From Clostridiales bacterium (GTDB lineage Bacteria; Bacillota; Clostridia; Saccharofermentanales; Saccharofermentanaceae), in assembly GCA_016930475.1 (NCBI GenBank), contig JAFGGR010000145.1, positions 1 to 9,430 of the forward strand: a stretch of DNA of 9,430 bases. The letters run 5' to 3'. The notes beneath the pieces were generated by a model. The model saw only the letters and a program-made list of their open reading frames with translations, had not been told where the DNA came from and made no database searches. Below, piece after piece: positions 1 through 5,175 of the stretch. Both the position numbers and the translations under genes were made by a program. Position 1 is the first letter of the stretch; each line of letters starts with the position of its first letter.

Positions 1-110
1 AATTTATCCGAGAGCACCCGGATATCCTCGTCCGCATCCGAAAAGGGCTTGGCGAACACCGGTCCGTCCAACCCATCGCGTCGGCGCCGCGATCCCGAAA
101 ACAAAGCCAT
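1..110 (-). CDS. Unrecognised protein, N-terminal 36 codons only
   Basis: The gene reads leftwards off the window. Its first 36 codons begin MALFSGSRRRRDGLDG and continue with VFAKPFSDADEDIRVLSDK. An AGGAGGAG ribosome binding site lies directly upstream (minus strand, 120-113) at good spacing and fixes the ATG at 110. The visible part has a short basic RRRR patch followed by an acidic DADED stretch. It shows no signal peptide or membrane segment. I do not recognise the family. The gene is in the same direction as the ABC cassette upstream but is separated from it by 162 bases that carry a possible promoter and hairpin, so it is probably a separate transcription unit or is partly served by read-through. 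Confidence 0.6.
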   Translation of the reverse strand, partial: MALFSGSRRRRDGLDGPVFAKPFSDADEDIRVLSDK

Positions 111-121
111 CTCTCCTCCTG

Positions 122-193
122 TCAGGCGTACATGCGTCCGGGCGTCGAATATTCCTTCGGACGAATGAGCGTCACCGCTGATATAGTGGTCAT
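122..193 (-). CDS. Possible 23-residue leader ORF
   Basis: An ATG at 193 opens a 23-codon frame (MTTISAVTLIRPKEYSTPGR then MYA) ending in TGA at 124-122, only 11 bases before the start codon of the next gene. It lies inside the predicted leader transcript, just after a hairpin. The sequence before the ATG is a pyrimidine-rich tract (CTTTTTCTTTC) and has no ribosome binding site, which argues against efficient translation. The composition is plausible for a peptide, but a frame this short can arise by chance. Confidence 0.2.
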   Translation of the reverse strand: MTTISAVTLIRPKEYSTPGRMYA

Positions 194-210
194 GAAAGAA
201 AAAGATGTCC

Positions 211-230
211 CGAGCGACTTTTGTCGCTCG
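211..230 (-). terminator. Perfect 8-bp hairpin: terminator of the ABC operon or leader hairpin
   Basis: CGAGCGAC and GTCGCTCG form a perfect 8-bp stem around a four-base loop. On the minus strand the stem is followed by GGACATC and then TTTTTCTTTC. The U-rich tract starts seven bases after the stem, further than in an ideal intrinsic terminator. It lies 43 bases past the stop of the ABC permease, as a terminator would, but also just downstream of an extended -10 element, so it could be a hairpin near the 5' end of the next transcript. Confidence 0.35.
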
Positions 231-242
231 CGGCACCCTTTC

Positions 243-251
243 ATTATATCA
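243..251 (-). promoter_or_regulatory. Extended -10 promoter for the leftmost gene
   Basis: The minus strand reads TGATATAAT, an exact extended -10 element (TGn plus consensus TATAAT). No good -35 is seen at 16-18 bases. A TTGAAT lies 22 bases upstream, which is too far. Extended -10 promoters tolerate a weak -35. Transcription would begin near 236, giving a leader of about 125 bases before the gene starting at 110. Confidence 0.5.
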
Positions 252-272
252 TTTCACGCAATTGTCATCGAT

Positions 273-1868
273 TCAAGCTGTAATACGCTCAAACAATTTT
301 TTACCTGATGTGGTCAGGATCAGAAACTCTACGGCAAAAATCAAGAGATAAAGCCCCGTGATTGCATATGCCGTGACAGCGATCCCGGTGAATCTGCTGA
401 ATACAAGCAAATACAGAATAGGTGTCAGTGCGACCATTCCGAATCCCAGAAACACCGTTAACAGGACAGCAAGGCTTTGTTTGACAATCTCCGCTTCCGT
501 CCGCCATTCCATCTTCGGAAGAAGGATATTAATGATCAGGCCGGCTCCGGAAACCGCCATGTTCAGAGAGGCAGGAACCAGTGCCAAGCCGATGGTTTCG
601 ACCGGCCCCAGACCGAGCCGAAGGGCGACGGCGATCGAGCAGATCAGTTGGATCGGAACGAAGAGCAATATGCTCATCGCAAGTTTTGCCGTGAGAATAT
701 CCCCGGAACGGATCGGAAGCGATCGCAGGATCCAAAACTTCTTCCCCTCAAAGGAAATCGTTGCCGGTGTCGTGATCGTCATCGCCGCCATGAAGCCAAA
801 CGCGATCGTGATCACCCCGGCAAGCTCCATCACACTCATCTGAAGCGGCAAGTCCCCGTCCGCGGCAAAAAACGACATGATCTTATCCGGACCCAACACC
901 AGAATCGCGATGGAACCCGCTACCAACATCACCGTTCCGAACGCCGTGTTAAAAACGTACAGAGGGCTGGAAAAGTACTTCTTGACTTCAAGGATCAACA
1001 GTGTACTGCCGAGCGGCCTCACCCGAAACGAGAGATGGCGATTTTTGCTCTTTCTCTGATATGTGCCCCGACCGTAACGGGAGGCAAACAGCACGATCGC
1101 AATCGCAAACGGCGCGAAAATCGCGGCGAGGGTTCCCAGAAAATTCACCCAACCGCCATCGGTCACAAAATACGTCACATGCTTGATGGGCAGGACCTTT
1201 TCGATGATAAGAGTCGTTCGTTCCGACCCCATCTCGGCCGCCTTCAGAAATACCGTGTTCATCTGCATGTTTAAAATGATGTACCCCATGAGAATGACCA
1301 TTGTGACGCCGATCAATATCAGGCTTCCGCCCGGAACACGCTCGCGGATAAAGGAGAACAGGTACCCGAAGAGCATGGATATGGTCAGCGACAGAACCGG
1401 GATGAGGACGACCAGAAGGATTCCACGCAGTAAGCCGAAGACAGTCAAGCCTCCAAACGAAAAGGTGGCGATCATCGTCGGCAAAAGCATGATGATCAGA
1501 AGCGGTGCGTCGAACAGATACTGGGTCATGATTTTCGACAAGACCACCGTGCTCTTTCGAAGCGGCATCGACAATAAAAGATCGGCGTCCTTTGAAGTCG
1601 GGGCGGTCGTCGCCCGCATCAGTCCGAACAGCATACTGATCGCAAGGGCCGTTGTGAGTCCCATAAAAATGGCATATTGAGGCAAATTATAGACTACGAC
1701 CAGTTGATAGGCCGTAGCGACCGCCTGCATCGACATCGATCCGCCGAAAAAGAGCAGAAAAAACAAGATCATGAAGGCGGCACCGACATAGCGGCCTTTC
1801 TTCTTTTTCTGAAGTGCTCCGATAAAAATCAGGAAATTTACGCGAACCAGCGACCATAACCCTCTCAT
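273..1868 (-). CDS. ABC-2-like transporter permease, 531 aa
   Basis: This is the membrane partner of the ATPase encoded just upstream. The 531-residue chain has about 12 hydrophobic segments, roughly at residues 30-43, 62-85, 118-140, 143-172, 181-200, 240-263, 301-325, 345-366, 395-416, 422-449, 464-490 and 494-518. A basic KKKKGR patch at 21-26 follows the first amphipathic stretch. The two halves look related: LLLSMPLRKS..VLSK (about 97-112) in half one is echoed by WILRSLPIRSGDILTAK (about 379-395) in half two, each followed by membrane helices. This LPI/LPL cytoplasmic element is typical of large permeases paired with EcsA/YtrB-like ATPases. The start ATG overlaps the ATPase stop as ATGA, so the two are translationally coupled. 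Polar and charged content between helices is low and no extracellular domain is seen. The direction is probably export, and the substrate is unknown. Confidence 0.85.
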   Translation of the reverse strand: MRGLWSLVRVNFLIFIGALQKKKKGRYVGAAFMILFFLLFFGGSMSMQAVATAYQLVVVYNLPQYAIFMGLTTALAISMLFGLMRATTAPTSKDADLLLSMPLRKSTVVLSKIMTQYLFDAPLLIIMLLPTMIATFSFGGLTVFGLLRGILLVVLIPVLSLTISMLFGYLFSFIRERVPGGSLILIGVTMVILMGYIILNMQMNTVFLKAAEMGSERTTLIIEKVLPIKHVTYFVTDGGWVNFLGTLAAIFAPFAIAIVLFASRYGRGTYQRKSKNRHLSFRVRPLGSTLLILEVKKYFSSPLYVFNTAFGTVMLVAGSIAILVLGPDKIMSFFAADGDLPLQMSVMELAGVITIAFGFMAAMTITTPATISFEGKKFWILRSLPIRSGDILTAKLAMSILLFVPIQLICSIAVALRLGLGPVETIGLALVPASLNMAVSGAGLIINILLPKMEWRTEAEIVKQSLAVLLTVFLGFGMVALTPILYLLVFSRFTGIAVTAYAITGLYLLIFAVEFLILTTSGKKLFERITA

Positions 1869-2590
1869 TTGTCTTCCCTCTTCTCTTCAGTCAACTCGAG
1901 GAAAACCTCTTCCAACGACTGATTCCCCTTGACCGATTGAGTATCTCCGCTGGCGATCAGCTCACCGTTCTTGATGATCGCGATCTTGTTGCAGAGTTTC
2001 TCCGCCACTTCCAACACATGTGTCGAAAAGTAGATCGCGTTGCCCTGATCACAAAACTCCTTCATGACCGTCTTCACGGAGAAGGCGGCGCGCGGATCCA
2101 ATCCCACAAACGGCTCGTCCAGGATCAGGAGTTTCGGCTCGTGCACAAACGCCGCGATAAACGAGAGTTTCTGTTTCATGCCGTGCGAAAAAGAAGCGAT
2201 CTGATTGTTTAAGTCCCCCGCGATCTCGAGCATCCTCGCGTACTTTTCGATCCTCTGCGACCGATCTTCTTTGGAAACCTTATAGATATCCGCGACAAAG
2301 TTCAGATACTGCATGCCCGTAATGCTGTCATACAGCTCCGGAGTATCCGGGATATACGCGATCATGGATTTACATAGGAGAGGCTCCGCAGTAACGGAAT
2401 GGCCGTCGATCGTAATATTCCCGCTGTCAAACGGCAGGAGTCCGACTACGGACTTGATCGTCGTGGTTTTACCCGCGCCGTTGTGACCGATGAAGCCGTA
2501 CAAGTCGCCGTTCTCCACCGTCAGGCTGAGGTTCTTCACCGCTGTTTTGCCCCCCGGATAGGTCTTGGTCAAATTTTGAATCTGAAGCAT
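1865..2590 (-). CDS. ABC transporter ATP-binding protein, EcsA/YtrB-like, 241 aa
   Basis: This is a cytoplasmic nucleotide-binding subunit that powers the permease encoded directly downstream. All key motifs are visible: Walker A GHNGAGKTT (35-43, Lys41), signature SHGMKQK (135-141), Walker B LLILDEP (154-160, Asp158 and catalytic Glu159), D-loop GLDP (163-166) and switch His191 in FSTH. The Q-loop position carries Asp82 (YIPDTPELYDSITG) instead of Gln, a substitution common in ABC-2/EcsA-type ATPases. Length is normal for a single domain. A purine-rich GGAGAGAGGG lies before the ATG. The gene ends in an ATGA overlap with the permease and begins 95 bases after the hydrolase stop, in a gap that carries its own promoter. 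It is intact and should be active. The transported compound cannot be deduced. Confidence 0.95.
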   Translation of the reverse strand: MLQIQNLTKTYPGGKTAVKNLSLTVENGDLYGFIGHNGAGKTTTIKSVVGLLPFDSGNITIDGHSVTAEPLLCKSMIAYIPDTPELYDSITGMQYLNFVADIYKVSKEDRSQRIEKYARMLEIAGDLNNQIASFSHGMKQKLSFIAAFVHEPKLLILDEPFVGLDPRAAFSVKTVMKEFCDQGNAIYFSTHVLEVAEKLCNKIAIIKNGELIASGDTQSVKGNQSLEEVFLELTEEKREDK

Positions 2591-2665
2591 GTTGATTACC
2601 CTCTCTCCGTATGATTTAAAATGATGCGATCACACACATTTGAATTTCGTTTAGCACACCGCTAT

Positions 2666-2694
2666 ATTATACTTCCGCTTTCTACTTATCGCAA
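2666..2694 (-). promoter_or_regulatory. Internal promoter for the ABC ATPase-permease pair
   Basis: On the minus strand TTGCGA (2694-2689, 4 of 6 to consensus) is followed by a 17-base spacer and an exact TATAAT (2671-2666). The -35 element and spacer overlap the last codons and the TAA of the hydrolase. Transcription would start near 2659, giving a 5' leader of about 69 bases. The 95-base gap is otherwise unexplained, which supports a functional promoter there. No copy of the regulator's TGTAT-N10-ATACA dyad is seen nearby. Confidence 0.6.
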
Positions 2695-4188
2695 AGCCTC
2701 CGCGACAATTTCCGAACGATCCCGGATGAACTCCGACAATCGGGGACCTGCGTTTTCCGTCAGTCGCTCGTCGAAAAACTCCCCGCAAAGTCCGGTCACG
2801 ATAGAAAGGCCCCGACGTTCGTCGATCGAACCGGTCATTCCCATACTCTTCACAAGCGGCGAAAAGATCGCGAGATCCGAGAAATTATAGTGCTTCGTCC
2901 CGCTGATTCGCAGAAATAAGTTCCCTTCGGCAAGCACGTTTTTCAGAAAGTCCATACAATCGACCATCCGTCCCATCTGCTCATCGTACTCGATCCGATC
3001 GACGCCCTCTTCCTCTAATACCTTCCTTTTCTCCTCGCTCAATTCGTCATAGGAAATCAACTTGCTCTCCGCATCCCTAATCGCGGCGGCGTAATCATCC
3101 GAGGTCAAGAGCATAAAGCTTTTCGACTCGAAAGAAAGAGATGGGTCGACTCCGTACACAGAACCGTCCAGGTTGATCGCCGCCTTGATCCTCTCGTCCG
3201 CGAAAAGCGCCGTGTACGCCGCCCCTCCTCCGAAGGAATGACCGAGGGCACCGATCCGAGCAGTATCGATCCGGTTCCGGAACGCGTCGGTATAAACGCC
3301 TTGATTCATCGCCTCCATTTGCGTGACGACAAATCGGATGTCCTCCGACCAGATTGCCTCCAATTCGGCGAGTTCGGCGTCGGAATAATTTTCGACATCG
3401 GTTTGAAAGTTCGTCACACGCCCGTCCGAAAAGGTCGTGCTGATCGTACTGTATGTATGGTCGATCGAGGCGACGATGTAGCCTCTGCTCACGAGCTCGA
3501 CGATGATCGAGGCATAAAATCCGCTCGATACGCCCAGTCCGTGGGAAAAAACGAGAAGCGGGTAAGTCTCAGAGTCGTCGGACAGAGGCGCGTCCGCAAC
3601 CACACCGCTCTTGACAAGGCTCAGGTAACCTACCAAGAATCCGTGGACACCGACGCCGTCCCGGATCGCCGCGCCGAGTGCTTGGGTATCGACGACATAA
3701 GGCGCGGGCTTCGCACCCTTCTCCTTTTGAGCCGGATACCAAACGGTGATCATCAGCTCACGGAAATCGCCTTCTTCCTCGGTGTAGATCTCAGATCTCG
3801 AGGTGTCCTCCATCAGAAAAGACATCGAGCCGATCGGAAATGAGCCCGTCGGTTCGGGAAGCCGCGGGACCGGAAGGGCGAGCGGCGGGATCACCGACAA
3901 CACGACCAGGAGCACGGCGATCACGGTCAGAAAACCCTTGAGCACCTTGTTTATCCGGATCTCCTTCCCGTGAATATTCGCCCAAAGTACGTACTCCAAA
4001 AGAATCAGGGCAAAAAAATAGATGATCCCCATCTGCCACCGCGGCTTTTCGACGATCAGATGCGCGGCCAAAAGAACGGTGTTCATAACCACCGGAAAAA
4101 TGAAAGGCTTGCCTTTGTTCTTGAAAAGCAACAACCATAAACTCAGTATGACAGTCAGTATCATTACGGTCAGTTCCAAATATCTCAT
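2686..4188 (-). CDS. Membrane-anchored alpha/beta hydrolase, PAF-acetylhydrolase type, 500 aa
   Basis: A serine hydrolase, probably a lipase or esterase acting at the membrane surface. Residues 1-105 hold four hydrophobic helices (about 4-21, 28-46, 52-70 and 84-104). A proline-rich linker (PVPRLPEPTG) follows, then a catalytic domain to residue 500. The catalytic pattern matches type II platelet-activating-factor acetylhydrolase: oxyanion segment FSHGLG (214-219), nucleophile Ser318 in GHSFGG, Asp341 in INLDG and His433 in KHYNFSD. The substrate is not deducible. Phospholipid, acylated cell-wall material or an ester antibiotic are all possible. The ATG overlaps the stop of the GntR gene as ATGA and has a GGAGGAAAAGAC ribosome binding site, so it belongs to the regulator's operon. 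A roughly 60-residue Glu/Arg-rich insert (365-420) separates the Asp and His and may form a lid. The gene is intact. Confidence 0.85.
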   Translation of the reverse strand: MRYLELTVMILTVILSLWLLLFKNKGKPFIFPVVMNTVLLAAHLIVEKPRWQMGIIYFFALILLEYVLWANIHGKEIRINKVLKGFLTVIAVLLVVLSVIPPLALPVPRLPEPTGSFPIGSMSFLMEDTSRSEIYTEEEGDFRELMITVWYPAQKEKGAKPAPYVVDTQALGAAIRDGVGVHGFLVGYLSLVKSGVVADAPLSDDSETYPLLVFSHGLGVSSGFYASIIVELVSRGYIVASIDHTYSTISTTFSDGRVTNFQTDVENYSDAELAELEAIWSEDIRFVVTQMEAMNQGVYTDAFRNRIDTARIGALGHSFGGGAAYTALFADERIKAAINLDGSVYGVDPSLSFESKSFMLLTSDDYAAAIRDAESKLISYDELSEEKRKVLEEEGVDRIEYDEQMGRMVDCMDFLKNVLAEGNLFLRISGTKHYNFSDLAIFSPLVKSMGMTGSIDERRGLSIVTGLCGEFFDERLTENAGPRLSEFIRDRSEIVAEALR

Positions 4189-4547
4189 GTCTTTTCCTCC
4201 GGTGTTTCTGAAAGGATCCGAATGATTGTCGCTCGATCGAATCCATAACTCTTCATTTTTCGAATATATTTCTCGGTAATATCTCTGCTCAACTCTTCCC
4301 GGATCACGCGGATGATCCCCTCATCCTCCGTAATGTAGTTTCCGGAGCCTCTCTCCCCTTTGATGATGCCCTCTTCCTCAAGCGCCCGGTATGCCTTCTG
4401 GACCGTGTTGGGATTGATCCCGAGCTCGCTTGCCATCTCTCGCACCGCAGAGAGTCTTCCTCCGGGCTTCGCCGCGCCGGTGATGATCAACACCTTCACA
4501 TACTCCATGATTTGCAGGTAGATGGGTATGTGTTCATCAAATTCCAT
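4185..4547 (-). CDS. GntR-family (YtrA-type) transcriptional regulator, 120 aa
   Basis: This is a DNA-binding repressor that probably controls its own operon. It is the short YtrA type: a winged helix-turn-helix at about 8-75 followed by only about 45 residues for dimerisation, with no large ligand domain. Family landmarks are PIYLQIMEYVK at the N-terminus, LSAVREMASELGINPNTVQK (32-51, recognition helix) and AYRALEEEGIIKGERGSGNYI (wing). The frame could extend upstream to an ATG at 4646. I chose 4547 because GGAGG sits at 4558-4554 and the family normally begins just before the PIY motif, whereas 4646 lies inside the operator and has no ribosome binding site. It is the first gene of the minus-strand cassette and overlaps the hydrolase start by ATGA. 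YtrA-type regulators usually repress adjacent ABC transporter genes and respond to cell-wall or membrane stress. The inducer here is unknown. Confidence 0.93.
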   Translation of the reverse strand: MEFDEHIPIYLQIMEYVKVLIITGAAKPGGRLSAVREMASELGINPNTVQKAYRALEEEGIIKGERGSGNYITEDEGIIRVIREELSRDITEKYIRKMKSYGFDRATIIRILSETPEEKT

Positions 4548-4553
4548 TTTTGT

Positions 4554-4558
4554 CCTCC
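4554..4558 (-). promoter_or_regulatory. Ribosome binding site fixing the regulator start
   Basis: GGAGG on the minus strand lies six bases before the ATG at 4547-4545 (GGAGGACAAAAATG). It decides for the 120-residue product over the upstream ATG at 4646. Confidence 0.85.
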
Positions 4559-4624
4559 GGTCGGCCTCCTCATCGGACGTCGGGATGAAAAGTCGTTCAT
4601 TCTTCCCCGGGTAAGGGTCTGCAA

Positions 4625-4669
4625 GTGTATTATCAGCCTCATACACATTGTATTACCCAGACAATACAC
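4625..4669. promoter_or_regulatory. Tandem dyad operator, probably bound by the GntR regulator
   Basis: There are two dyads of identical geometry, TGTAT-N10-ATACA, at 4626-4645 and 4649-4668, separated by only three bases with centres 23 bp apart. The outer flanks also mirror each other: AAGTGTATTATC (4623-4634) and GACAATACACTT (4660-4671) match 11 of 12 as inverted repeats. ATACA-CAT-TGTAT at 4641-4653 is a further perfect inner dyad. The right dyad covers the -10 element and the start site of the regulator's promoter, and the left one lies just downstream, which is ideal for autorepression. As I recall, the B. subtilis YtrA operator is AGTGTA-N13-TACACT. Here AGTGTA and TACAC are 12 bases apart. 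Confidence 0.75.
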
Positions 4670-4689
4670 TTTTCGGGAATCCTTGTCAA
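4661..4689 (-). promoter_or_regulatory. Sigma-A-type promoter of the regulator-hydrolase(-ABC) operon
   Basis: On the minus strand an exact TTGACA (4689-4684), a 17-base spacer and TATTGT (4666-4661, 4 of 6) form a good vegetative promoter. The start would lie near 4654, giving an untranslated leader of about 107 bases before the regulator ATG. The -10 element is embedded in the dyad operator, so bound repressor would exclude RNA polymerase. Confidence 0.7.
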
Positions 4690-4765
4690 GCCCGTTCGAA
4701 CTTCAAACGCGATATGAATCGTTACGTTTCCCTCCTTGATTTGCTCTTTTTCGCGCGGGTACGAC

Positions 4766-4794
4766 TTGTAAAAGATCTGCGTGCGTGTGATAAT
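4766..4794 (+). promoter_or_regulatory. Extended -10 promoter of the V-type ATPase operon
   Basis: TTGTAA (4766-4771, 4 of 6), a 17-base spacer and GATAAT (4789-4794, 5 of 6) are seen on the plus strand, with a TG at 4786-4787 that makes an extended -10. Transcription would begin near 4801, about 52 bases before the first ATPase gene. It is divergent from the regulator promoter, with 76 bases between the two -35 elements. Confidence 0.65.
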
Positions 4795-4843
4795 ACTACA
4801 GGACTCTTTCAAAGGGTTGTATTTCCGCGCCTTTCGCGCTTCC

Positions 4844-4848
4844 GGAGG
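4844..4848 (+). promoter_or_regulatory. Ribosome binding site fixing the subunit H start
   Basis: GGAGG lies four bases before the ATG at 4853. The frame is open upstream to 4781, but that start would lie inside the promoter and has no ribosome binding site. Confidence 0.8.
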
Positions 4849-4852
4849 ATAT

Positions 4853-5170
4853 ATGGCATCGGATCAGATCAACAGAATTCTCGAGGCCGAGCAAAAAGCC
4901 GCCCAGATCGAGAAGGACACCCGTATTCAAGCGGACGGCATCATCGAGCGTGCTCGGGATCAAGCGATCACGGACCGCGAGAACACCTTGCGCGAAACCG
5001 CGGATAAGGTGCGACAGCTTCGTGCCGATTTTCTCGCAAGTGACGAGAAAACCCTCTCTTCCGTGAGAGAACGCGCGGAAGAAAGCGCGAAAGCGTTACG
5101 CGCAAAAGCGACTCCGAACATGGATTCGGTCGTCGCGTTGACCGTTGATTTTATTGTCGGAAAGGGATAG
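4853..5170 (+). CDS. ntpF: V/A-type ATPase peripheral stalk subunit H (G-type), 105 aa
   Basis: This is the slim peripheral stalk subunit that pairs with subunit E to hold the V1/A1 head against the membrane stator. It is called AhaH in methanogens and NtpF in E. hirae, and should not be confused with rotor subunit F. Almost the whole 105-residue chain is charged and predicted helical coiled coil, with Ala at regular intervals (ILEAEQKAAQIEKDTRIQAD, IIERARDQAI, RERAEESAKALRAKA), as this family shows. A short hydrophobic tail (DSVVALTVDFIVGKG) ends it, as is usual. There is no signal peptide or membrane helix. It is the first gene of the operon, as in E. hirae and Methanosarcina, and stops five bases before subunit I. 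Sequence conservation in this family is low, so the call rests on composition, size and position together. Confidence 0.88.
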   Translation: MASDQINRILEAEQKAAQIEKDTRIQADGIIERARDQAITDRENTLRETADKVRQLRADFLASDEKTLSSVRERAEESAKALRAKATPNMDSVVALTVDFIVGKG

Positions 5171-5175
5171 ATAGT

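Noticed and set aside
477..1274. 265-codon open frame on the plus strand
   Set aside because: It lies entirely antisense to the ABC permease, is rich in Arg/His/Gln as reverse-frame shadows are, and has no ribosome binding site or recognisable domain.
1993..2117. Defective ABC ATPase because Gln is missing from the Q-loop
   Set aside because: Asp82 replaces Gln, but Asp or Glu is common there in EcsA/ABC-2-type ATPases and all catalytic motifs are intact.
2616..2639. Seven-residue minus-strand ORF (MCVIASF) in the leader of the ABC ATPase
   Set aside because: It is too short to distinguish from chance and has no ribosome binding site or adjoining attenuator hairpin.
2619..2641. AAATG-N13-CATTT dyad upstream of the ABC ATPase
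   Set aside because: A five-base arm match in an A/T-rich leader is expected by chance, and it does not resemble the TGTAT-N10-ATACA operator.
3238..3843. 201-codon open frame on the plus strand
   Set aside because: It is antisense to the catalytic domain of the hydrolase, whose triad motifs prove the minus-strand frame. Its composition is shadow-like.
4548..4646. 33-codon N-terminal extension of the GntR regulator from an ATG at 4646
   Set aside because: The ATG lies within the operator, about eight bases from the predicted transcript start, and has no ribosome binding site. The family normally begins just before the PIY motif, and GGAGG precedes the ATG at 4547.
4827..4839. GCGC-CTTTC-GCGC stem just before the ribosome binding site of the ATPase operon
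   Set aside because: Only four base pairs that do not include the GGAGG, so it is too weak to call a regulatory structure.
4781..4852. 24-codon N-terminal extension of ATPase subunit H from 4781
   Set aside because: It would start inside the promoter. The ATG at 4853 has a perfect GGAGG and gives the family's normal length.
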